Shown piece after piece: positions 1 through 10,481 of a DNA stretch of 64,000 bases. The notes beneath the pieces are model-generated. The model was given only the letters and a program-made list of their open reading frames with translations, was not told the DNA's origin and did no database searches. The translations under genes and the position numbers were made by a program. Positions within the stretch are counted from its first letter, which is position 1. Each line of letters opens with the position of its first letter. The stretch is from Austropuccinia psidii (taxonomy: Eukaryota; Basidiomycota; Pucciniomycetes; Pucciniales; Sphaerophragmiaceae): contig JALGQZ010000004.1 of NCBI GenBank assembly GCA_023105745.1, positions 10,318,451 through 10,382,450 on the forward strand, in the 5' to 3' direction.

Positions 1-341
1 GTGAGTGCTTTGATTTTAATTCTTAAAGTTTTTCTCTAAAATTAGTCTTCTTCAAGAATTACCATTACAATTATTCTTGCAAAATATAATTATATATTGA
101 AATAATTTTATTATTTTAATAAAAAGAAGTTTTATTACTAAAATCTTCTTGTAATTGATTCTTGTAGAAAATTACTTGCTCATTGTTAAAATCACTAGTA
201 GTGTTTAACACGTGAAAGAAATAATTCTTTAATTATTTGAGTGTGGTGATAATAAGACTTTTTTATTATATTTCATAAGAACAGTCATAGTACTGTTGAT
301 TAATAGTAATATTATCATCAGTTTCATAGTCAAATCTTACA
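1..341 (+). repeat. Element A 5' LTR, last 341 bp
   Basis: This matches the last 340 bp of the LTR at 17916-19836, starting near 19497, with scattered substitutions. It ends in CTTACA like other members of this LTR family and is followed at once by the primer-binding site. Confidence 0.9.
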
Positions 342-343
342 TT

Positions 344-357
344 TGGGGCCCTGGCCA
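344..357 (+). other. Element A primer-binding site (candidate)
   Basis: TGGGGCCCTGGCCA begins 3 nt after the LTR end. The matching place in C, D and H has TGGGGGCC followed by similar bases, so this is the shared minus-strand primer site. The priming tRNA was not identified. Confidence 0.65.
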
Positions 358-724
358 TGTTTTTTGAACCTTGTACCCTTAATTAATATATTTTTAAGTT
401 CTAAAATATATAAACTTAATAATTTTTTTTTTCATTTTGAAGTTGAAATAATTTTCATGTTTGAAATTGTTTTGGAAATATTTTTCATTGAGGAATGTGG
501 TTTAATTTTACTGTTTTTACACGTGGCTTTTTCACATCCAAAAACTTATAAAATTATTATTTGAGTTACTCTGAATTAATTTTCATTCAAAATCTTAAAT
601 TTTAATTTTTTTTCTTTAAAAAGAATAATTTTTTAATATTAAAAAATATAAAACTCATAAAAAATCTTTCAAAATATTTTAAAAAGTATAAAAAGTAACT
701 TTTTCTCTTTTATAATTTTTCTAG
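358..724 (+). other. Element A AT-rich leader with 3' splice site
   Basis: About 370 bp of T/A-rich untranslated leader. It ends in a pyrimidine run and CTAG at 721-724, which I read as a 3' splice site before ORF1 exon 1. The donor seen in C, D and H (TTATAA before GTGAG) is not present here, so the first intron cannot be closed in this copy. No credible coding in the stretch. Confidence 0.5.
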
Positions 725-1698
725 TGTCTTTACTCAAATACTGTGCAGCTGGCAACAGTTCCAGTAAAGGATATATCACTAATCCAGAACCTGAAGACAG
801 TATTGAGGTGCAAATTGCTAAAAGAGGCACCTTATTTAGCTCAGACAAGAATAAATTACGACCAAAAGGTGTGTATTTTATCTTATATTTTCACCTTTTT
901 ATCTTTGAAATGACGTGAAAATGGTGCATACCAGAAATGGAAGCAACTATTCAGTCCAACCAGATCAATGTGGACAAGGAGGAGGCAAGATTAAATCCAG
1001 AAGTGCAAAGTCTTCCTCAAGAAAGACACATTTGGAGGATGCCAGAATTCCTCCCCATTCCCCAAGGTCTGTACCCACAGATTTTGATGTGAATTCCGAG
1101 CCTGAACTGATTCATGACAATATTTCCAGGGCTGAACCATTTTCAAATGGCAGAAATAGAAATATATCAATGCCAATACAAAAATTGGTTCAGAGCAGCC
1201 AAAGGAGAGGAGTTGGAAATATGCCCAAGCCTTTGGCAGGGGGCCATGAACTCCTACTTACACATCAAGAGCTTTCTGGGTAAGGAGAAGACCATAAAAC
1301 TCTTAGGAGGGTGGAGCCCCCTGTCTTGCAAAGACAAGGTCAAAAAGATAAAGAATTGGTTGTAGAACCAAAGTCTTTTATCCATAGACCAGAAGAAGCA
1401 ACTGGAAATGACTCCAGCTTTGGATACAGAGGCCTCAGTAGTGTCAACCAGCTCTAAACCATCTCCAGAAATGTCCAAAGACAAGCTCAAAGGACCTCAG
1501 AAGAAGCAGAGAGGTCCCAAGAACCATCAAGGCAAGGGCAAAGGCAAAGCCAATTGGCACAGATCTTAATCACAAGGGTACAGGATTCCCAAATTGGAGC
1601 CTTCAGCTGTAAACAGTGTGTTCAACATGGCCAGAACTCTCATGGAATTCACAGCCAAGGAGCAGGAAAGGATGAACAGGACCTATTCACACAAATAA
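725..1698 (+). pseudogene. Element A ORF1 (spliced, degraded)
   Basis: Exon 1 (725-868) starts with TG right after an AG acceptor, as in D and H, and ends ...CCAAAAG. A 66-bp GT-AG intron (869-934) follows in phase 1. Exon 2 (935-1698) then continues in the frame that passes an ATG at 937. The exon-2 product has a helical segment like the ...LW..AMNSYLHIKSFLG part of C and D, a basic KGKGKA stretch, then SQGYRIPK and a Glu/Lys-rich end, stopping at TAA 1696-1698. Stops inside the frame (TGA 1090, TGA 1108, TAG 1363 and one near 1567) show it is dead. The function is unknown; it lies where Ty3 elements begin gag, so it may be an N-terminal Gag-like or accessory protein. The plain ORF starting at 915 is in the wrong frame. 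Confidence 0.6.
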
Positions 1699-3091
1699 AT
1701 AATGTACAAAGTAGTATTAACGTAGAAATTGGTAAACTTGATGCAAAGTTAACTAAAATAACAATGGATGTCTGTGATTTAAAGAGAAATGACAAGAAAT
1801 ATACTGAATGGTATAAATTGATAAATGCCAGATTTGATTCCATTATCAATGCATGTAACAAAATTGGGAGTACATGTCAAGTTCAGAATGATGAAATGGA
1901 AGATCTTTCTATTTTTAAAATGAATGATCAACTTAAAATTCTACAAGATCATGTCTTGAAGATAGTTGAAAATTCCAATCAGTTTGCTACACATTTAGCA
2001 AAAAGTGACAGTGAAAGGCAGAAGTCAAAAAATGAAATCATTGCAAATGTAAAACAAATTCACAAGAATTATAAACCACATATTCAAAGACATTCTACAC
2101 CTTTTACTGAAGAAAAACATTCTGATAAAGGAAGTTTTACCCCACTTTTAGGAGAAAATGTTGTCTCTGTTAAAGATATTCCCAAATTGGAAGAATGGCC
2201 AACATTCTCTGGTGAAGGAGAATACAACCATATTGAGTTCATCAGAACTATTGATATGTTACAAGAAGACTTTAATATACCTGATGAAATCATAGTTGGT
2301 AAATTACACTTTCTGTTTACCAGAACTGCAAAGAAATGGTATTACAACATGAGAATAGATCATGGAAAACATGATTGGTCTTGGTGGATATCTGAAGTGA
2401 TTACCAAGCGGGCCAATAATTCTTGGAGGTTTAAAATGGAAAATACTTCTGACACTATGATTAATATGAAAATATTAAGAAAGTGTGGAGGAGAACTGGA
2501 ACATGCTATCAAAAGCAGATGTGTAGAACCCTGTTCAACAGAAGACTACATTAATGAAATGGAAGATATCATTACCAGAACAAGAATTGGTAAAACTTGG
2601 ACCAAAATCCCTATAGAATCCAAGATGGTCCCAAAGATTCCCAGAGAGGATAAAAGACCAGAAAGACCTGTCTTAAAGTGTCATAAATGTGGAAGTAATT
2701 CACATTTAGCCAACACTTGCACCAAAAAGACAAAAATCAATGAAGTTCAAGTCATTGAAGGAATTCAGTTTACTGAAGAGAAAGAGGAATCTGATCAAGA
2801 TGCTGCAGTCTCTGAGGATACACCAATGGAAGACTATCCCATTGAAAAAATTACAGCTTTCTTTGAGGTCACAGAATTCCATACCACTTGCCACAGTGCA
2901 GTGCTGAAGAATCCTGTATCACATCAGTTTTGACGAGTGATATTGAAGCCAAAGTAAATTTGGATACAGGGGCATTTTGCACTTGTGTGGGCAAACATTA
3001 TCTCCAATTTATACTTCCTGAATGGAAAAACCATCTATTACCAATAGAAGGTGTGCAATTTAGTAGTTCCAGTAACAATATGTACCCCTTG
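1695..3091 (+). pseudogene. Element A ORF2: capsid, CCHC knuckle, protease start
   Basis: First part of the polyprotein. In C and D ORF2 starts at the ATG overlapping the ORF1 stop; here that codon is ATA at 1695. A coiled N-terminal region leads to a capsid-type domain (EEWPTFSGEGEYNHIEFIR near 2190) that packages the RNA, then a CCHC knuckle (CHKCGSNSHLANTC, near 2680-2720). Compared with C, about 27 residues are missing after WRFK (near 2435). A frameshift near 2885-2935 moves to the frame of the protease, whose active site LDTGAF is near 2961. The frame is cut at 3091 by a solo LTR and resumes at 5283. Confidence 0.85.
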
Positions 3092-5277
3092 TGTAAGGTT
3101 TGTCTATGAAACTCTTGATAATAGTAGCAAATATCATCAGTACTATGACTGTCCTCAGTAGAAATATATAATATAACAAAACATTATAACCACAAATTTA
3201 AATATAATTATTAAGAAATAATTATATGAAGAATAAATTCAATTATTATTAAAAAGATATAATAATAATAAAAACATAATAATTATAATAAATTATAATT
3301 ATTCTATTATTGTTATAGTCACTGACAGTTATAACAATAAGAAGTGTGAGCTCTTAATGAGACAATTACATGTGGAAATATGAATATTAACCACTTATAA
3401 ATAATAAAAATATTATTTATAAAAGAATTAAAACACACACTGTGCAGAAATAATTCTTATAGAATAAAATTCTATATAAAAAAACTCATACTAGATAAAA
3501 AAGATATAGAACTTTAGAGAAAACTTACTTATAGTATTTATTTAATACAGCAAGTCAAACAACAACAGTTATTATATCAAATAATAATTATAAGTTCAAA
3601 ACACACCAAAAATCAATATTTCAAAGATAAAACAACTTTTTATAATAAAAATTATGATTAAAGAGTTTTTAAGAGGAATTTGTGGATTTTTAAAAGATAT
3701 TTAAGATGATTAATTTTATATAATAAAAATATATTATTGGTGATTAAAACAATAATCTTATTTCTATGATTTAAATTCTTTAATTTTAATTAAAAGAGAA
3801 TAAAATATTCTAAGAATTACTTTAATAATAAGATTTTATATTTAATAAAACTTTACATGTTTAAATTTCTAATATGATTGGATTGATAATGAATGATTGA
3901 CAAAAACAGTGATGAAAAGACTCTTTTTATGTCTTCAGATCAGTTCTCATGATTCATAATGGATATAGAGGGCGTGCTCAGGTCAAAACTGAAAAACCAT
4001 ACTTAAAATTAAAGTTCTTAACTTAAGGTAACATAATTTTAATTCCAATTTAAAGTTATCAGTGTTATTCTTAACTCCATGTAATTTTAATCCTCATTTA
4101 AACTAATTATTTTAAGTTTTTAATATAAAAAAACTTATTTCTATTAAATTTCATCACATGAACAATTTAAAAATAGAGTGTCAAGCAGAAAACTCTTAAA
4201 CTCAATTTTTGATTAATTTTTAAAGAAACTATAATTTTCTTTGAGCTTTAATTAAAAGAGTAAATTTCAGGGTAATTACCCAGGAAATTTATTTAAAAAA
4301 GATACCTAAAATTTAGTTTATATGTAGATAATATTAAATTGTAAGCTGTGTGAAATGTTCAAGTAAATCCATTCAGAATTGGATTTTTAATGAATTTTTG
4401 AAGTTATTGCTATTTTTTCACGTAAAATAGCAATACACACCAAACCTTAAGTTTTGATAAGGTTTTGATGCTTGAAACCTTAAAGTTTTAATCTTATTTA
4501 ATGTTTTTAAGCTTGATTAAGCTTTGACAGTTCTTAAAACCTTGAAGTCAAGCCGGCATATTGGGATTTACCCTTTGGCAGCTTGAAAGTCCTGTCTAAA
4601 TTGGGATAAAACCAGTTTAAACTTTAATGTTGGATCAAAGTCTAATCTTAAAGTTTAAATAAGGCTGAAAATCCTCCAATACAAGTGGACAACCTTAATT
4701 GAATCCTTGCAGATCCAAAAAGTTGGGTACACCAGCTCTATTTGGTCTTTTTCCTTTGTCTCACCTTTTTGGGTGTATTTTGCCCTTTTATTTATTTAAA
4801 GCCATACTATGGCCTTAAAACCTTTTAAATTGAGCTGACGCAGGATTTACATTCTGTATGGAAAATCCTTAGCCAATTCAGTAAATATACACCACACCTC
4901 AATTTTAATTAAATCTTGGTAAGTTTGCATAAACCTTATGCAACTTTAAATTGAAGCTTATTTAGGCTTAAATTTAACAATTTTAAAAAAATGTTAAAAA
5001 ATTTAAATTAGTACAGTGAGATTCTTAAATCTTCTCATAACATAAGAAATAAGTGTTTTTGGGTATAACACCTTATGAATGTACCCTGGGTTATTTTTGT
5101 GTAGAATCCAAAAATGACAAAATATTTATAACTTTGTTTATCCAAAAAAAAGTTATACTTATTTTTTGTTATTTTTTATTTTAAATTCAATTAAAAAGTC
5201 CATTGAAGACAAATTTAAATGTTTATAAAGTTATTTATGGCCTTATGGGTATGTTATACATACCTCACAGGCTCACA
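3092..5277 (-). repeat. Solo LTR (2,186 bp) inside the element A protease
   Basis: The plus strand starts TGTAAGG and ends GGCTCACA, the reverse complement of the TGTGAGCC...TTACA ends of the A/C/D LTR family, so it is in minus orientation. It is flanked by perfect 5-bp TSDs ccttg (3087-3091 and 5278-5282). Removing it with one TSD joins the protease frame exactly. No internal element sequence remains, so it came from LTR-LTR recombination. The interior is AT-rich with no supported gene. Confidence 0.9.
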
Positions 5278-5282
5278 CCTTG

Positions 5283-7181
5283 GGTATATTAGACACTAAT
5301 CTTGTATTTCCACAACCAGGAGGAAGTGTAAGGATGAAAACTGAGAATGTGGTAATGGATAATTGCACATCTCAGCACATCATTCTTGGAAATGATTATA
5401 TAAATATTTATGGTATTGACATCAATAACCACAAAGACAGATATTTCACAATTGGGGATAACAAAAGACAAAAATTTGCTTTTTCCAATATGCCAAAACA
5501 AATATCTGTGGCATCTTCTGTTAAGGATACTCATAAAGATGAATTTGTGTCTGATCGACTTGTTGAAGAACAAATTAATCCATCATTGTCACCAAAAATG
5601 AGGAATGAACTTATTAATGTGTTATACACATATAATAATGCATTTGCCTCTGATAATGAACCATTAGGTGCTGTAAGGGGACATGAAGTTGATATTACTC
5701 TCAATATTGACAGGCCATATCCTCCAGTACTTAGAAGACCAGCTTATCCAGCCAGTCCCAGAGCTAGAGAAGCCGTGGAAAAACATATCCAAGAGTTAAT
5801 CCAACTTGGTGTACTAAGAAAAGTAGGCCATAATGAGGAAGTTGAAGTGACAACACCTGTTATTATTGCCTGGCCTAATTATAAGTCAAGAATGGTTGGA
5901 GATTTCAGAGAATTGAATACCTACACAGTTCCAGGTGGGTATCCAATCCCTAGAATTCAAGAAACCATGACTCAATTTTCTAAAGCCAAGTATATAACAT
6001 CAATGGATGCATTGAAAGGCTTTCATCAAAATGCTTTGACGCCTAAAGCTAAGAAATTACTTATAATTATCACTCACTGTGGTATTTATGAGTATCTTAG
6101 ACTTCTGTTTGGCATTAAAAATGCTTCATCCCATTATCAAAGAATGATTAATACCATCTTTCCCACAGAATTGTCTGAAGGATGGCTTATTATTTATATT
6201 GATGATATTATCATATGTTCTGATTCAGGGTCCTTACACCTTGAAAGACTTGCAAGAGTACTTCACAAAGTTTCAGTAGTGAACATGAAAATTTCACTTA
6301 AGAAATGCAATTTTTGTTTTGAAGAACACAAAGCATTAGGACATGTTGTTTCTGGTTTAAGCTTGGGTATTGACAAAAACAAATTAGCAGCAGTGTTACT
6401 TAAGCCAATACCCCAGAATAAAAAGGAAATGATGTCTTTTCTTGGGTTTGCCAGTTATTATAGGCAACACTTGAAAGACTTTGCAATTCTAGCCAAGTCA
6501 CTATATAGAATCTGTGATCAACAAACTGTATTTGAGATGACACAGGAGAAAATTAAAGCTTATGAGAAGATAAAGAAAGCCCTTACAGAAGCACCTTTAC
6601 TCCTCATGCCTGACTGGAATATTCCTTTTAAATTTTACATTGATGCATGTGGAGATGGATTAGGGGCAGCCCTAAATCAAGTCCAAATTATTGATGACAA
6701 ACCTACAGAAGGACCAGTTTGTTACATCTCAAGACAAATCAAACCAACAGAGGCCAGATATGTTGCAAGCCAAATGCAGTGCTTATGTTTGATATGGGGA
6801 CTTGAGAAATTACACTATTATCTTGATGGCAGTGTTTTTGAAGTGATAACTGACTGTAATGCAGTAAAATCACTTCTTCACAGGAAATCTCCCAAGAGGC
6901 ATATGTTGAGATGGCAAATAGCCATTCAGGAATATAGAGGAAACATGACTATAGTCCACAAATCAGGAAACATTAACAAGAATGCTGATGGACTTAGCAT
7001 GTGGGCATTAGCCAACACTCCTGATAACCCAGATTATGTATCTTTGGAAGCTGAACCACAGATTCCAATTGAAGGGATTAACATAAATGATATTGGGACT
7101 GAATTCTTTGAAGAGCTCAGAGAATCTTATAAGCAAAACAAGAATTGCCATATTGTGACTCCATTATTAGATAAAGACTGA
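5283..7181 (+). pseudogene. Element A ORF2: protease end, reverse transcriptase, RNase H
   Basis: About 630 codons open. The end of the aspartic protease ([13 protein letters not shown], first 60 residues) leads to RT, which copies the element RNA: fingers near [12 protein letters not shown], palm near [10 protein letters not shown], and catalytic YIDD (near 6197-6208) intact. RNase H follows, with [21 protein letters not shown] and NADGL carrying its acidic residues. A linker to integrase ends at TGA 7179-7181, at a place where C and D have a Cys codon. The RT/RNase H part is the best preserved section of this copy. Function needs the broken 5' and 3' parts, so the gene as a whole is dead. 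Confidence 0.9.
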
Positions 7182-7542
7182 AAAGATACATCTTTAGTCA
7201 ATGCACTACATAAAGTTTGAAGAAATTCTTATTATGAACGAAAATTTCACTTGTTTGATGGGATTATTTACCACAGAACCAAACATTCTTGTGTAACGAC
7301 ATTATGCAGAAGATTGCTTATCAATACAACTCTTCATGAATTCCATCATAGCATCTACTCTGGACACCTGTCAGAGGACAGAACACTTGAAAAAGTGAAG
7401 AACTGTGGATGGTGCCCATCTTGGAGGAAACAAACCATTGAATATTGCCATACCTGTGACAGATGTTAAAAGTCAAACAGGAGTTTAGGCAAGAAGTTTG
7501 GCCTTACGATCCATATTCAAGAACCAAAATCCCCTTGGGAAG
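7182..7542 (+). pseudogene. Element A integrase N-terminal zinc domain
   Basis: After the stop at 7181 the frame continues with further stops. It holds the HHCC zinc-binding module of retroelement integrases ([19 protein letters not shown] ... CHTCDRC, about 7335-7466). This module helps integrase multimerise and bind DNA ends. The text runs to ...PWE at 7542, where element B is inserted; the core domain resumes at 16667 after the duplicated ggaag. Confidence 0.85.
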
Positions 7543-8304
7543 TGTAACAACCATTCATCAGGGGTAAGGGTATTCATTCATGCACCCACTCAAGCATCTC
7601 AAATCAGCAGATCCAGCACTTGTATCAGCATTCAGTTTCAGCAATCTTCATTCTGAAACAGTTATACAGCTTGGTACCTCAATACAGCCTGTCAACACCT
7701 GTACAGGTTGGATTCACCCAATACAGTTCCAATACACCAGTATAAACTGTATGATCACTCAAATACACCACACCTATTGTACAGGTTCTGTACAGCTGTA
7801 CAGGACCTGTATTGTCCAGACTCAATTCAATCATCAATTCTTCCCATGAAAATTCTTCCTCTGGATCAGGGCTGGTGGTTCTCACATATACCAGCCCCTC
7901 TTTCTTCCCCCTGCGGACTTTTCCCCAGTTAATTAATTTAGTTTATTTATCATTTTATAATTATTCTTATCCTTATTTTTGGGTATTATAATTATTTAAT
8001 TTCAAGTTAGTCTTTGCATTTTTTTCCTTTGCCTGTACAGTATGAGTTGGGTGGCCATATCCTTATTAACCCTTCTCTTTCCATTCTGACAGGTCGAAAC
8101 AGTGGAATTGGACTTGTTTGTGGTTGGCTCTTCTATTTCTTATTCTTATTCCTTTGTTGCTGCTTTTCTCATATCTTTTATTATAGTAATTCATTCCTTA
8201 CACTCTTAAGTGTCCTTAATCTTTCCATATCCTTGAGCCCTCCATAAGTGAGTCCCAGTTTACTGAGTGCCAGGCCCTCTTCACTTTGAAGAGCCCCTGT
8301 GACA
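7543..8304 (+). repeat. Element B 5' LTR (762 bp)
   Basis: Direct copy of 15900-16661. It contains a CATATA box near 7883-7888, about 40 bp before the proposed transcript start at 7929. The segment 7929-8304 would then be R plus U5. Small ORFs inside are unsupported. Confidence 0.95.
7929..7942 (+). promoter_or_regulatory. Element B self-primer (proposed mRNA 5' end)
   Basis: AGTTAATTAATTTA is the exact reverse complement of 8306-8319, just after the LTR. In Tf1 and sushi elements the first bases of the mRNA fold back onto such a site, are cleaved, and prime reverse transcription instead of a tRNA. The core TTAATTAA is palindromic, which weakens the statistics. Confidence 0.55.
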
Positions 8305-8305
8305 T

Positions 8306-8319
8306 TAAATTAATTAACT
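8306..8319 (+). promoter_or_regulatory. Element B primer-binding site (self-primed type)
   Basis: TAAATTAATTAACT begins 2 nt after the LTR end, where a PBS must lie. It has no TGG start as a tRNA-CCA site would. All 14 bases pair with 7929-7942. Confidence 0.6.
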
Positions 8320-8320
8320 C

Positions 8321-9084
8321 ATATTTGATTCTTTCTTTTCATTCATTTATATTCATTTCTCTCATTCATCAATTATGATCTTTTTTATGACTTAATGATC
8401 TTCAATGATTATGATTTTTCTCTCTCATCAATTTCATCTCATTCATTTCATTCATATGAAATTGATTCTTCTTCTTTCTTAATCATTGCTGACCATTTCA
8501 TTCACTTCATTTCATTTTATCAAATCAAATTTTTTCTGTGTTCTTATTCAGGTCTTATTCAGGATTGATTATTGGTTTAATTGATTGGATTATTTCATTG
8601 GGATTCATTGGTTTATTGATTCAGCGGCTCAGGATTCTTATTTGGATTGGATAGATTGATTTTGACTTCTTAAGATATTGATTGATCCTCAGAAGCTGAT
8701 TTTGATTAATGATTGACTTTAAATCCTCAAGATATTTTATTTATCCTCAAGAATTGATTTTGATTATTGACTGATTTTGACTCATCAAGATATTGAATTG
8801 ATTTCTGAAGATTTTAAATTGATTGATTGATTCATCAAGACCTTGATTTCATATTGAAGACACTGATTTATTGATTGATTGATTATTGATTGAATATTGA
8901 TTGATTGTTGATTTACTCAAGATTATTGATATTTGATTTGAATTGATTTGACTGTTGATTGAATTTGAGTTCACCTCAAGATTTGAATTGATTCCTCAAG
9001 ATTTGTCAAGATTTCATTGTGATTGATTTGGCTAAGTTTTGATCTCTGTTCTCATACCATCAAGTTTATTTCATTTTATTCAAA
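8321..9084 (+). other. Element B leader with TTGATT repeats
   Basis: Untranslated region between PBS and gag. From about 8570 to 9020 it is a degenerate array of TTGATT and CCTCAAGATATTG-like units; the earlier part is rich in TTCATT. No ORF is supported. It could hold packaging or translation signals, but nothing specific is seen. Confidence 0.6.
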
Positions 9085-10446
9085 ATGCCAGTTCAGCATA
9101 GCCCCCCAGCCAAAAATACTAGATCCCAAAGAATTCAAGCTGTTCTCACTCCTACACCAAGGGCTCCTCTTGAACACACACCATCAGTTCATCAACTGAG
9201 TGCAAACTTGGATAGAGGACCACCAATGGAAGGAGCAGCACCCTCAAGAAGAGGTGGAATGAAATCTAGAAGATCAAGATCTTTCTCTGGACTTTTGGGT
9301 GGCTACCCTGGCATGTCTGAAGGTGCAAGAGCAAGACAAGGGGAAGTTGAAGATGAAGAGGGGGAAGAGTCTGTGGAAGAGGAAGATTCTGGGGAAACTG
9401 AAGTGGCAGATGCCTTGGCAAATGCTCCAGAGGTGCCTCATGGTTCTAATCTAGCCCTTTCTATTCAACCTCTTGTCTCTCAAACGGATCCAAGTCTCCT
9501 CAAGATGATGGAGCAGATGACTCAATTCATGGGGCAACTCACTCAAGCAGTTGCTCCCAGGGACAATTCTAAAGCCCCTGCTTTCAAGACTCCATCCATG
9601 AAGGCACCTGATTCTTTTGATGGTACTCAAGCTCATAAATTGAGAGTATTTATCCAATCCTGTCAATTAATCTTCCATAATTATCCAGCAAATTTCTTCT
9701 CTGACAGGAAGAATGTTCTTTACTCAACTTCGTTTCTCACTGGTAGAGATGGAAAGTGGATTGAACCCTATCTCTCAAATATTTCCAATGAAGACCCTTC
9801 CTACCTCCTCAATAACTGGCTACTATTTGAATCTCAATGATTCACTCTGTTTGGTGACCCCAATGAAGTCAGGAAAGCTGAACAAGAGTTGGACAATTTG
9901 AGGATGAAGGAGAGTGGTCATGTTTCCTTGTACATTGCAGATTTCAGAAGCTTAATGTCAAGAATTGGAGATTGGGGGGAAAGAGCTTATATCCATGTTT
10001 ACAGAAGAGGATTGGCATCAAGATTATTGGATCAGTTGGCTTCTCACCCTGGCACCTTTGACACTCTTCAAGAACTTCTGGATGTCACTTTAGAATTAGA
10101 CACAAGATATCATGAGAGGCAAAGAGAAAAGGGTGTCAATCAAGAGAAGAAGCCTCCAATCATTGGATCCAATCAATCTAGGCCTCCTCAAAACTCATCT
10201 TCAAAGAGGCCTCACCAGAAGAAGAACAAGAAGGGCAAGCAATTTCAATCTTCAAAGGACAGGCACCATGCCGCTCTCCTCAATAAGGACAATAAATTAA
10301 TCAGTTCTGAAAAGGAGAGGAGGATCAAAGAGGGGTTGTGTACTTATTGTGGTGGAAAGCACCCAATTGAAAAATGCTTCAAGAGACCTCAGAACAAGCC
10401 TGGGTCATCATCAAGAGGCTTTCCTAGCAAGCAGGGAAAAGCTTGA
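9085..10446 (+). pseudogene. gag: Element B Gag (one in-frame stop)
   Basis: 453 codons from the ATG at 9085 to TGA 10444-10446. The order is a basic/Pro-rich N-terminus with an RRSRSFSG patch, an acidic block (about residues 88-110), a capsid domain (KAPDSFDGTQAHKLRVFIQSCQLIF to about residue 350), a basic region, and one zinc knuckle CTYCGGKHPIEKC near residues 416-428. The knuckle spacing is CX2CX3HX4C, one residue shorter than the usual CX2CX4HX4C. A TGA at 9838-9840 interrupts the frame where a Leu codon (TTA) would read on, so one base change accounts for it. The downstream frame is the same. Gag forms the particle that holds the RNA. Confidence 0.9.
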
Positions 10447-10481
10447 GTGGGAATCATGATGTGTTCAATGGTTCTCACTTA
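10434..10481 (+). promoter_or_regulatory. -1 ribosomal frameshift signal, element B gag/pol
   Basis: The heptamer GGGAAAA (10434-10440) sits in the gag frame as G GGA AAA, two codons before the gag stop. A -1 slip enters the pol frame directly. Downstream, TGAGTGGGAA (10444-10453) can pair with TTCTCACTTA (10472-10481) in a 10-bp stem with two G-U pairs, 3-6 nt after the heptamer. This would set the Gag to Gag-Pol ratio. Confidence 0.65.

Noticed and set aside
344..357. tRNA genes at or near the primer-binding sites
   Set aside because: Only a short site complementary to a tRNA end is present; no cloverleaf is seen in the window.
724..918. Bacterial-style GTG or TTG starts
   Set aside because: The window is eukaryotic; GTG at 724 and 34115 is better read as a splice acceptor AG followed by TG.
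1254..1490. Minus-strand ORFs across gag and pol regions (for example 1254-1490, 7679-7885, 27307-27723, 46953-47351, 60042-60389)
   Set aside because: They are antisense shadows of plus-strand coding sequence or LTRs, with no domain and no conservation between copies.
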